Of a DNA stretch of 45,781 bases, positions 19,033 through 27,264 are shown in pieces. A program made the translations under genes and the position numbers. The notes beneath the pieces are model-generated. The model saw only the letters and a program-made list of their open reading frames with translations, ran no database searches and had not been told where the DNA came from. Within the stretch, counting starts at the first letter, position 1. Each line of letters starts with the position of its first letter. The DNA comes from Rhodospirillales bacterium (GTDB lineage Bacteria; Pseudomonadota; Alphaproteobacteria; Rhodospirillales; Shumkoniaceae): contig JACZKS010000042.1 in NCBI GenBank assembly GCA_014859895.1, forward strand, positions 1-45,781, given 5' to 3'.

Positions 19033-21618
19033 ATGACCCCGGGGGCGGAAATGCACGGAACCGGCGCAGTCGGGCGAGTCATCACGGCAGTCGTCCAGCG
19101 GCTAAGAGACCGGCCTGACAGCGAGCATGAGCAGGCGATCGTGCGCGTCGTCATCGTGACGGTGCTGCTGGCCTATTTTTCCGGGCTGGTCGCCTGGAAG
19201 GCGCCTCTGCCTGCCCCGGCCGGCACCCTTCTGGTGTGGACGGCTCTCATCTATCTGGCGTTCTCGTTCATCCACGTCGCCCTCATCGTGGCGCAGCCAC
19301 GCCAATCCGCGGTTCGAAGGCTGATCTCGGCGGTCACCGATTTCGTGGCGCTGTTGGCCGTCCTTCGGCTGGGCGGCGAATACACGGCGCCGCTCTATCC
19401 CATTTACCTGTGGGTGACGCTGGGCTTCGGGTTCCGCTACGGCCTACTCTATCTGGTCGTCGCCACGCTTGGCGCAACCGCCAGCTTCGCCGCCGTCCTT
19501 ATGACCACCGACTGGTGGCAGGATAAGCTGCCGATGGGGATCGGCCTGCTGGCAGCCCTGGTGGCGATCCCCGCCTATTCGGCCACGCTGATCAAGAAGC
19601 TGACCGAAGCCAAGGCCCAGGCCGAAGAGGCCAATCAGGCCAAGAACCGATTCCTGGCCCGGATGAGCCACGAGTTACGCACCCCCTTGAACGCCGTCAT
19701 CGGCATGAGCGACCTGCTTTCCAGCACCGCCATGGACCGCGACCAGCGCGAGATGGTGCGCACCATCAAGTCCTCGGGCCGGGCCCTGCTGTCGTTGATA
19801 GAGGGCATCCTAGACTTCTCGCGGATCGAAGCCGACAAGGTCTCGGTCGTGGCCGACGATTTCGACCTGCACGCCGCCATCATCGATCTGGTGGCCATCC
19901 TGCGCGTCCAGGCCGACCGCCGAGGGCTGGTGCTCGGCGTCGACATCTCGCCCCGGGTGCCCTACGCCCTCACCGGAGACTGGCCGCACCTTCAGCAAAT
20001 CCTGACCAACCTGATCGGCAACGCCATCAAGTTCACCGAACACGGACATGTTCTGCTCAGGGTCGGGCTGGCCGGTCCGGAAACGTCCGACGCCGTCCGC
20101 CTGCGGTTCGAGGTGATCGACAGCGGCATCGGCATCGCGGCCGAACAGGTCGACATCATCTTCGACAGTTTCACCCAGGCCGACGATGGATTGAACCGCC
20201 GCAACGAGGGGGTCGGCCTGGGGCTGGCCATCTCCAAGCACCTGACCGAACTGTTGGGCGGCCGCATCGGGGTGCAGACCGCACTCGGCAAAGGCAGCAC
20301 CTTCTGGGTGGAGGTTCCCCTGGCCCGTCAGACCGCGACGGTGTCAACCCTGGCGGCGCCCGATCTGGCGGTTCTGGTGGTGTCGCGCGACACCTCGATG
20401 GTCGAATCCATCCGCCATGGCCTCGCGGCGCTGCACATGGACGTCATCGGTGTCTCAAGCCCGTTCGAGGCCCAGAACGCCGCCGCCGGCGCCATGCGGG
20501 GCAGCGCCAGCCCAATCGTCCTTATCGATTCCCGCGACGCCGGATGGCGGGCCGCCGACGTCGCCCACAGCCTGGAGACCTTCCGGCCGGCCTGCACCTT
20601 CGCCTTCGTACAGATCAAGAACCCCTTGCAGGGGCCCTCGGCCGACGGCGTCTTCCTATGTTCGCTGGACGTCCCGTTCGACGCCCAGGCCCTGGCCAAC
20701 GCGACGCACTTGGCGGGCGTCTTCATCGCCGTGCGCTCGGGAACGGAGGCGGCCGAACGGGATATCGGCATCACCCGCGCAGTCAACCGTTCGCTCTCCA
20801 TCCTGGTCGCCGAGGACAATCAGGTGAACCGCATGGTCACCGAGAAGATCCTGACCCGCGCCGGCCACCGGCCGACTCTCGTGGTCGACGGCGACGAGGC
20901 GCTCGACGCGCTGGAGGAAGCGTCCTTCGATCTTGCCATCATCGACGTCAACATGCCGGGAACCAGCGGCCTGGACGTCGTCAAGCTTTACCGGCTGGCC
21001 CATCTGGGCGACACCTACATGCCGATCATCGGGCTCAGCGCCGACGCCACCGTCGAAACCCGCCGGGCATGCGAAGAGGCGGGGATGGACCGTTACCTGA
21101 CCAAGCCGGTCGCCGCCAATAAGCTGCTGGCGGAAATCGAGGCGGTGGTCGCCGCTCACGGCCGGCCGGCCGAGAAAACCGAACAGGCGCCAGCGCCGAC
21201 GGCCGCCGTCACCGAAATCTTCACTCATCCGCGCTTCAAGGGCGAGGCCGCGCCGGCCATCGATCGCATGGTCATCGACGACCTGGAAAGCCTGGGGCCG
21301 GGCGGGGAATTCCTGCCGGCCCTGGTTCGCGAATTCCTGGCCGACGCCGAACGGCTGGCCACCGCCATGCGGATAGCCGCAATTCGCGGAGACAGCCGCG
21401 CCTTCCGCGAGAACGGCCACGCGCTGCGCAGCAGCTCGGCCAACGTCGGCGCCCGGATGATCCACCAATACTGCCAGCAACTGAGCGGCATCACCCCCGA
21501 CGATCTTCGGCGATCCGGCGCCGCCCATGTCGCCAGGATCGACGACGAGATCGAGCGCTACCGCCGGGCGATCGCCGCCTATCTCGCCGAGCGGGCCGAA
21601 AATTCCGGCCAACTCTAA
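19033..21618 (+). CDS. rpfC: RpfC-like hybrid sensor histidine kinase (DSF receptor)
   Basis: Inner-membrane hybrid kinase of 861 residues. The N-terminus RLRDRPDSEHEQAIVRVVIV precedes about five membrane segments (about 38-185). This is the RpfC layout, where Xanthomonas RpfC has a closely similar RADSEH start, and the region senses DSF. Then follow the kinase core (MSHELRTPLN, H213), the ATPase domain (N330, DSGIGIA, GVGLGLAIS), a degenerate receiver (about 440-570), a canonical receiver (D595, D638, K691) and an HPt domain (NGHALRSSSANVGA, H796). It is convergent with rpfF, as in Xanthomonas. The start could also be the in-frame ATG at 19051. A 228-base gap separates it from divergent ugpQ. 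Function as a DSF sensor is inferred from sequence and the rpfF neighbour. Confidence 0.88.
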   Translation: MTPGAEMHGTGAVGRVITAVVQRLRDRPDSEHEQAIVRVVIVTVLLAYFSGLVAWKAPLPAPAGTLLVWTALIYLAFSFIHVALIVAQPRQSAVRRLISAVTDFVALLAVLRLGGEYTAPLYPIYLWVTLGFGFRYGLLYLVVATLGATASFAAVLMTTDWWQDKLPMGIGLLAALVAIPAYSATLIKKLTEAKAQAEEANQAKNRFLARMSHELRTPLNAVIGMSDLLSSTAMDRDQREMVRTIKSSGRALLSLIEGILDFSRIEADKVSVVADDFDLHAAIIDLVAILRVQADRRGLVLGVDISPRVPYALTGDWPHLQQILTNLIGNAIKFTEHGHVLLRVGLAGPETSDAVRLRFEVIDSGIGIAAEQVDIIFDSFTQADDGLNRRNEGVGLGLAISKHLTELLGGRIGVQTALGKGSTFWVEVPLARQTATVSTLAAPDLAVLVVSRDTSMVESIRHGLAALHMDVIGVSSPFEAQNAAAGAMRGSASPIVLIDSRDAGWRAADVAHSLETFRPACTFAFVQIKNPLQGPSADGVFLCSLDVPFDAQALANATHLAGVFIAVRSGTEAAERDIGITRAVNRSLSILVAEDNQVNRMVTEKILTRAGHRPTLVVDGDEALDALEEASFDLAIIDVNMPGTSGLDVVKLYRLAHLGDTYMPIIGLSADATVETRRACEEAGMDRYLTKPVAANKLLAEIEAVVAAHGRPAEKTEQAPAPTAAVTEIFTHPRFKGEAAPAIDRMVIDDLESLGPGGEFLPALVREFLADAERLATAMRIAAIRGDSRAFRENGHALRSSSANVGARMIHQYCQQLSGITPDDLRRSGAAHVARIDDEIERYRRAIAAYLAERAENSGQL

Positions 21619-21683
21619 GGCTGGAGCACGGCAAAACCACCTCTCCCGCCCCAGCTGGCCGCCGGTTCTGCGTGCCACCCGCA

Positions 21684-22700
21684 TTACGCCGCGACGCGGG
21701 CCCTGGTCCGGCGCCGATCCTGAGCGGCCGCCAGCCGTTCCATCTTGCGAAGGTCGGCCGGAGCTAGCGTCAGGGCGGCCTCCACCCACAGGTCGGTGAT
21801 TTGAACCAACTCCTCGCGAGTCACCGGATTGATCACCTCGCGCGAGCGGAAGACGGCACGCCGCGTGGCGTAGGAACGGGCACGCTCGTCGATCAGCCGA
21901 TAGACCGTCTCGATCCCCTTTCCGTCACCGGCCAGTTCGTCGACGACTCCGAGTTCGTACAGTTCCTCGGCCGAGTAGATCTTGCCGCTCAGCATCAGAC
22001 GTTCCGCTTCCACGGCGTTGAGCCGGCGCTGCAGGAAGCTGTAGGCGCCCATCCCCGGAAACAGGTTGAACAGGATTTCCGGCAGGGCGAACTTGGCGCT
22101 TTCCTCGGCAACGATCAGGTCATCGGCCAGCGCCGCCTCGAAGCCGCCGCCCAGGGCATCGCCCTGGACCAGCGAGATGGTCTGGATGGGAAGCCCCAGC
22201 TTGGTCTTGCGCCGGTACTGGACGTCGACACAGGCGTGGGCATAGTGACGCAGCCCCTCGCGATCGCCGTTGCGGATCAGTTCGACGAACAGCGGCAGAT
22301 CGCCCCCCATGTTGAAAACGCCGGGCAGCTTCGAGGCCAGGATGACATAGCGGACCGGCGGATCGGCCTCGGCCCTGGGTTCGTTGAACGCCCGTTCGAT
22401 CATCGCCAGGATCTTCTTGATTTCGCTCAGCAGTTCCAGGGTGACACTTGGCCTCCGGCGAAATTTCATGAATTGCCAGACGATTTTTTCCTTCACGTCA
22501 TAAGCCACCTCGACCTCTTTGAAAGCCGTCGTACGCAACCACCATTCGAGGTCAAGAGGGCCTGGACCGGCGGCCGGCGGTTCATCCTGCGGAATTTGAA
22601 AGCGAGGCTGCCCGCTTTCGGTGGCCTGCAACTCCGGTTCACCAAAACTACCGCCATGGTTGTCGTCGTGAAGGAGCTGGGATAGCAAGGAATTCGACAT
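21684..22700 (-). CDS. rpfF: RpfF-like DSF synthase (crotonase family)
   Basis: Enzyme of 338 residues expected to make cis-2-unsaturated fatty-acid signals from acyl-ACP by combined dehydratase and thioesterase action. The crotonase core VFNMGGDLPLFVELIRNGDR, then SLVQGDALGGGFEAAL and FALPEILFNLFPGMGAYSF, matches Xanthomonas RpfF closely. Both catalytic glutamates are present (E188 and E208, the same 20-residue spacing as E141/E161). The ATG at 22700 has GGAGG 5 bases upstream. It is about 50 residues longer than Xanthomonas RpfF (289) because of a Gln/Pro/Asp-rich N-terminal extension. The 3' end converges on rpfC with 65 bases between stops. Confidence 0.9.
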   Translation of the reverse strand: MSNSLLSQLLHDDNHGGSFGEPELQATESGQPRFQIPQDEPPAAGPGPLDLEWWLRTTAFKEVEVAYDVKEKIVWQFMKFRRRPSVTLELLSEIKKILAMIERAFNEPRAEADPPVRYVILASKLPGVFNMGGDLPLFVELIRNGDREGLRHYAHACVDVQYRRKTKLGLPIQTISLVQGDALGGGFEAALADDLIVAEESAKFALPEILFNLFPGMGAYSFLQRRLNAVEAERLMLSGKIYSAEELYELGVVDELAGDGKGIETVYRLIDERARSYATRRAVFRSREVINPVTREELVQITDLWVEAALTLAPADLRKMERLAAAQDRRRTRARVAA

Positions 22701-23110
22701 CTCTTCCTCCAGAGCCGTTGCATAACCCCACTCGCGGACGCGGTATTTTTTGCCGCATCCTCGCGCGGGGAATAGGTATCCCCCATTTTGGTCGCTTCGA
22801 TTGTCCCTCCCCAATCGTGCTCCACAACCGGGAAAAGAGTAACTTTTTCGGAGGAGACTGGCGAGAGCGTTTAAAGCGGAAGTTGCGGATGAGAATGAAT
22901 CGTCGGCGCCGGCGCATTGTCGATCGCCCAGATCGGCTTCGAAAAAGCATTAGGCGAAAGGACGGTCGGCGGATTATAGACGCCAAAGGGGCAACACGCA
23001 GACCGCGAGGTCGCGAAAACGGTGACGCGAGGATTGCGTTCGCCTCCATCAAAAAGACCATATGGGAAGGAAACCTGTTCAGACACCTGGGGAAGGAACG
23101 GCACAATCGG
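22701..23110. promoter_or_regulatory. Divergent promoter region between rpfF and the GGDEF-EAL regulator
   Basis: 410 bases with no credible gene. Open frames here encode Arg-rich low-complexity sequence in both directions and are chance frames. The region must hold both promoters. I see no clear Clp-type TGTGA/TCACA site or other recognisable operator. Confidence 0.5.
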
Positions 23111-25624
23111 ATGTCTGTAATCGTCGTCGTCGATGATCGGGTGACCAACAGAAACATTCTGGCACAGCTCGCGCGGGCCGTGGAGCCGCAAGCGGATGTC
23201 CACGCCTTCGACAGCGCCAGGACCGCCTACGAGTGGATGATCGACAAGGACGTCGACCTCATCATCACGGATTTCCAGATGCCGGAGATGAACGGGGCCG
23301 AATTCGTCCGCGAGTGCCGGCGCAAGCTGAAGTGCTTCGACGTGCCGATCATCGTGATCACGGCCTACGAAGATCGCGACTATCGCTACAGCGCGCTCGA
23401 AGCCGGTGCCACCGACTTCCTGCGCAGCCCCATCGACCATCACGAATTCCGCACCCGCGCCGTCAATCTGCTGACCATGTGGCGCCAGAAGCAGATCATC
23501 CGACAGCGCGCGCTGTCGCTCGAGAACGAGCTCAGGGTGGCGACCGACCAACATGCCCGCGACCTTCGCCAAAGCGAGGAAAGGCTGCGCAGCGTCATCG
23601 ACACGGTACCGGCCTTAATCCGGGCGAGCGACGCCGATGGCCGTTGCGTCTACCTCAACAGCTACCACAAAACGGTTCTCGCCTTCGACGTCGCGCGGGC
23701 GATCGGCCAACCGGTCGGCATTCTCATCGACGAAGCCTACGGCAGGCGCCACCGCGACCTCGAAATCCAGATCTTCGAGACCGGCCGCACATTGCCCGGT
23801 TTCGAGGAACGGCTGGTCGACAGTAACGGCAACGCCCGCCAGTTCCTCACCACCAAGGCGCCGCTCTGCGACGAGAAGGGGGCAACCGCTTTGGTGGTCA
23901 CGGTGTCGCTCGACATCACCGAGCGGGCGCAGGCCGAGGAAAACGTGCGCAAGCTCTCGTTGGCGGTGGAGCAGAGCCCGGCTTCCGTGCTGATTACCAA
24001 CACCGCAGGCGAGATCGAGTACGTCAACGCCAAGTTCACCGAGGTGACTGGCTATCAGCCCGAGGAGGTCATCGGTCGCAATCCCCGGATGCTGAAGTCG
24101 AGCTATACATCCGCCGAAACCCATCGCGCCATGTGGGAAACCATCAAGGCGGGCCAGGAATGGCGGGGCGAATTCTACAACAAGAAAAAGACCGGCGAGC
24201 TGTACTGGGAGTATGCCTCGATCTCGCCTATCAAGGATGCCACCGGTGAGGTCACCCACTTCCTTGCGGTCAAGGAAGACATCACCGTTCGCAAGAAGTA
24301 CGAGGAACAGGTCCTGCGCCAGGCCAATTACGACGACGTCACCCGCCTGCCTAACCGGGTGCTGGCGCTCGACCGCCTGTCCCAGGCACTGGCCAGGGCG
24401 CATCGCCAGAAATCGATGGTAGGGCTGCTGTTCATCGACCTCGACCGTTTCAAAGTCATCAATGACACCTTGGGCCATTCGGTCGGCGACCGCCTGCTCA
24501 AGGAGGTCGGCCAACGGCTGGCGCTGTGCATCCGCGAGGGCGACACCGTCGCCCGCCTGGGTGGCGACGAATTCACGGTAGTGCTGCCAGACATCAGTGC
24601 GCCGAAGCATGCCGAACTGGTGGCCGAGAAGATCCTCGAGGTATTCGCCCAGCCCATCGTCATCGACGGCCAGGAGCTGTTCACAACGGCCAGTATCGGT
24701 ATCACGCTTTATCCGCTCGACGCCCACGATCCGCACGCCCTGATGCGCAATGCCGATGCCGCCATGTACCAAGCCAAGGAATTGGGCCGCAACCGCGCCC
24801 AGTTCTTCACCCGCGAGCTCAACGAGCAGGCCATGGAGCGGGTCCGCATCGAATCCCATTTGCGGCACGCCCTGGAACGCGACGAGCTGACCCTTCACTA
24901 CCAGCCGATCATCGACCTCAAGTCCGGCCGCCTGGTCGGTGCCGAAGCCTTGCTTCGGTGGCACAACGAGGAACTCGGCAACGTCCCGCCCGGCCAGTTC
25001 ATCCCCATGGCCGAGGATACCGGGCAGATCAACATCATCGGGGCCTGGGTAATCAAGGCTGCCTGCAAGCAGGCGGCCGAGTGGCGCCGCGCCGGCGCGG
25101 CGCCGATCCGAATTGCGGCAAACGTCTCCAGCCGGCAGTTTCGCGGACCGACCCTGATCGACGCCGTCACCCAGGCGCTACAGGACACCGGCCTTCCGGC
25201 CGACGACTTGGACCTCGAGATCACCGAGGGCCTGCTGATGGAGGATCTGCCCGAAACCACGGCCGCTTTCGAGCGCCTGACGGCGATGGGCGTACGTTTT
25301 TCGGTCGACGATTTCGGAACCGGCTTCTCGTCGCTCAGCTACCTGAAGCGCTTCCCCGTCACCTCGTTGAAGATCGACCGTTCCTTCATCGAAGACGTTA
25401 CCGACGACGCCGACCATGCGGCACTGGTGCGGGCCATCATCACCATGGCCCACAGCCTGAAACTGATGGTGATCGCCGAGGGGGTGGAAAGCCCCGAGCA
25501 GATGGCCTTCGTCAAGAAAAACGACTGCGATTTCGTGCAGGGCTATTTCGTCGGCAAGCCGATGCCGGCCGAGGCCTTCTGGGATCTAATCAAGGAACAG
25601 GTCGGCTTCGTCGCCCCGACTTGA
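23111..25624 (+). CDS. REC-PAS-PAS-GGDEF-EAL response regulator, putative output of the DSF circuit
   Basis: Cytoplasmic response regulator of 837 residues. The receiver (about 1-125) has D8/D9 and phospho-acceptor D54 (IITDFQMPEMNG), but the usual lysine before Pro is Ser106 (FLRSPID). The receiver and following helix (RQRALSLENELR) resemble RpfG-type regulators. PAS domains follow at about 155-275 and 280-395, the second of the NPRMLKS / WRGEFYNKKKTGE kind. GGDEF is intact (484-488) with an inhibitory RxxD site (R475-D478). EAL is intact (EAL 612-614, DDFGTGFSSLSYL, AEGVE). It could therefore make and break c-di-GMP. ATG 23111 was chosen because upstream in-frame sequence looks non-coding. 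It is divergent from rpfF. The link to RpfC is inferred. Confidence 0.92.
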   Translation: MSVIVVVDDRVTNRNILAQLARAVEPQADVHAFDSARTAYEWMIDKDVDLIITDFQMPEMNGAEFVRECRRKLKCFDVPIIVITAYEDRDYRYSALEAGATDFLRSPIDHHEFRTRAVNLLTMWRQKQIIRQRALSLENELRVATDQHARDLRQSEERLRSVIDTVPALIRASDADGRCVYLNSYHKTVLAFDVARAIGQPVGILIDEAYGRRHRDLEIQIFETGRTLPGFEERLVDSNGNARQFLTTKAPLCDEKGATALVVTVSLDITERAQAEENVRKLSLAVEQSPASVLITNTAGEIEYVNAKFTEVTGYQPEEVIGRNPRMLKSSYTSAETHRAMWETIKAGQEWRGEFYNKKKTGELYWEYASISPIKDATGEVTHFLAVKEDITVRKKYEEQVLRQANYDDVTRLPNRVLALDRLSQALARAHRQKSMVGLLFIDLDRFKVINDTLGHSVGDRLLKEVGQRLALCIREGDTVARLGGDEFTVVLPDISAPKHAELVAEKILEVFAQPIVIDGQELFTTASIGITLYPLDAHDPHALMRNADAAMYQAKELGRNRAQFFTRELNEQAMERVRIESHLRHALERDELTLHYQPIIDLKSGRLVGAEALLRWHNEELGNVPPGQFIPMAEDTGQINIIGAWVIKAACKQAAEWRRAGAAPIRIAANVSSRQFRGPTLIDAVTQALQDTGLPADDLDLEITEGLLMEDLPETTAAFERLTAMGVRFSVDDFGTGFSSLSYLKRFPVTSLKIDRSFIEDVTDDADHAALVRAIITMAHSLKLMVIAEGVESPEQMAFVKKNDCDFVQGYFVGKPMPAEAFWDLIKEQVGFVAPT

Positions 25625-25638
25625 TTGCCCGGCAATCA
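25622..25638. terminator. Palindrome spanning two convergent stop codons
   Basis: TGATTGCC-C-GGCAATCA is a perfect 17-base palindrome whose ends are the stop codons of the converging genes. It is possibly a minimal bidirectional terminator, but the stem is short and there is no T-run. Confidence 0.35.
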
Positions 25639-27189
25639 CGGCCGGGCCGGCAGACGGAAGCGGACGACCGTCCCGCCCCCGGCCGGCGCCTCGATCGACA
25701 ATCGGCCGCCATGGTCCTCGACGACCTTCAAGCAGATGGTCAGGCCGAGGCCAAATCCGTCGGGCTTGGTCGTGAAAAACGGGATGAACGCGCGGGCGCT
25801 AACCGCTTCCGGAATGCCGGGGCCGTTGTCCCTGACGGTAACGTCGACGCCTCCGTCCTCGGCCTTCGCCGTTTCCACCCGCAGTTCGCCGCGCGGCACC
25901 CTCGCCTCGGTGACGGCATCGAGCCCGTTTCGCAGCAGATTGATGATCACCTGCTGAATCTGGACCGCGTCGCCAACGACCGCCGGAACGTCCGGCGCAA
26001 GGCCGAGGTTCATTTGAACATCAGCCTTGCCGGCCTCCACCTCGAATAGTTTGGCCGCATCCCGAACCGCCTGATTGACGTCGATCTCGGCCATCCGCGG
26101 GGCCGACCGCCGGACGAAGGCCAGAATGCGGTCGATGACCGCCTGCGCCTTCTGATTCTGATCGACGATGCGATCAAGGATCGGCGCCAAATCCGGCCCG
26201 CCGACAGCGCCGGCGCGGATCTGCCCGGCCAGCCCTTCGGCATAGATGCGGATCGCCGAAAGGGGCTGCTTGATCTCGTGGGCGATGCCGGTCGCCAGCT
26301 CGCCCATCAACATCAGCCGCGAAGCCCCCATGAGCCGCGATTGCAGTTCCGCCACCCTCTCTTCGGCGGCCTTGCGTTCGGTAACGTCGGCGACGAAACC
26401 CTCGATCGCCGTGGCCTCGCCGTGGGCCGACCATACCTGCCGCCCCTTTTCCCAAACCCAGCGATTTTCGCCGCTCGGCTGGGTGATCCGGTAGGTCAGC
26501 TGATAGGGCTCGTTCCAGCGAACCGCCTGCTCGATCCCCCGCCGCACGAAGTCCCGGTGGTCGGCATGGACGACAATCCCGCGATAGGAAGTGGCATCGC
26601 GCCCCACCAGTTGTTGTGGCTCGTATCCGGTCAACTCGCGGCACCCCTTGCTGACGAACTCCATCGGCAAGTCGGACCCGAGGCCGGCACGAAAAACCAT
26701 GCCCGGCAAGTTGTCCATCAGGGTCGACAGCATGCGCTCCTTTTCGGCAAGCGCAGCTTCGGCCTCACGGCGGCGACGGCGGTTTTCGGCATCGGCCAGC
26801 TCGCGGCGCAGGACCGGCCCCAAACGCCCCAGGTTGTCCTTGCGCACGAAGTCGTGGGCCCCGGCCTTCAACAGGTCGACGGCTTCCTCTTCACCAATCG
26901 CACCCGAGACGACGATCAGCGGAACGTCGAGGCCGCTCCGCTCCAGCTGTTCAATGGCCGCCGACGAAGAAAATGGGGGCAGTTTATGATCGGCCAAGAC
27001 GATGTCCCATGATCGCGAGCCGAGCGCCGCCACGAAGTCCTCGGCATTCATGATCCGCTGCACAAGGACATCCGGGAATTCGCGGCTGATCGCCCGCTCG
27101 ATCAGCCGCGCGTCGGCCGCCGAATCCTCGACCAGAAGGATGTGCAATTCATCCTTCACGCCCCGTGCTTTCTCCGCTTTCCCGACCAT
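25636..27189 (-). CDS. Sensor histidine kinase with N-terminal receiver and PAS domain
   Basis: Soluble kinase of 517 residues. The receiver at about 14-130 has the acidic pair in LLVEDSAAD, D67 and K117. The PAS/PAC domain at about 150-275 (VFRAGLGSDLPMEFVSKGCRELTGYEP, then ENRWVWEKGRQVW) is followed by a HisKA domain with H304 (GIAHEIKQPLSAIRIYAEG) and an ATPase domain with N421 and DNGPGIP. There is no membrane segment. It probably passes phosphate to an unlinked regulator. I start at ATG 27189; a GTG at 27201 is possible. It lies 75 bases after, and on the same strand as, the diguanylate cyclase gene, so cotranscription is plausible. Its stop lies 11 bases from that of the GGDEF-EAL gene. 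Confidence 0.9.
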   Translation of the reverse strand: MVGKAEKARGVKDELHILLVEDSAADARLIERAISREFPDVLVQRIMNAEDFVAALGSRSWDIVLADHKLPPFSSSAAIEQLERSGLDVPLIVVSGAIGEEEAVDLLKAGAHDFVRKDNLGRLGPVLRRELADAENRRRRREAEAALAEKERMLSTLMDNLPGMVFRAGLGSDLPMEFVSKGCRELTGYEPQQLVGRDATSYRGIVVHADHRDFVRRGIEQAVRWNEPYQLTYRITQPSGENRWVWEKGRQVWSAHGEATAIEGFVADVTERKAAEERVAELQSRLMGASRLMLMGELATGIAHEIKQPLSAIRIYAEGLAGQIRAGAVGGPDLAPILDRIVDQNQKAQAVIDRILAFVRRSAPRMAEIDVNQAVRDAAKLFEVEAGKADVQMNLGLAPDVPAVVGDAVQIQQVIINLLRNGLDAVTEARVPRGELRVETAKAEDGGVDVTVRDNGPGIPEAVSARAFIPFFTTKPDGFGLGLTICLKVVEDHGGRLSIEAPAGGGTVVRFRLPARP

Positions 27190-27264
27190 TACAGACCCCA
27201 CTGCGCCGCTCGCGTCCCCCGCAAGCCGCCGGCATGACTGTCGGCCCGCCTCCTGCTCAAATGT

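Noticed and set aside
22718-23110. An extra 131-residue N-terminal domain on the GGDEF-EAL regulator from an upstream in-frame ATG
   Set aside because: The added sequence is Arg/Lys-rich without domain character and would overlap the rpfF promoter; the receiver starts naturally at 23111.
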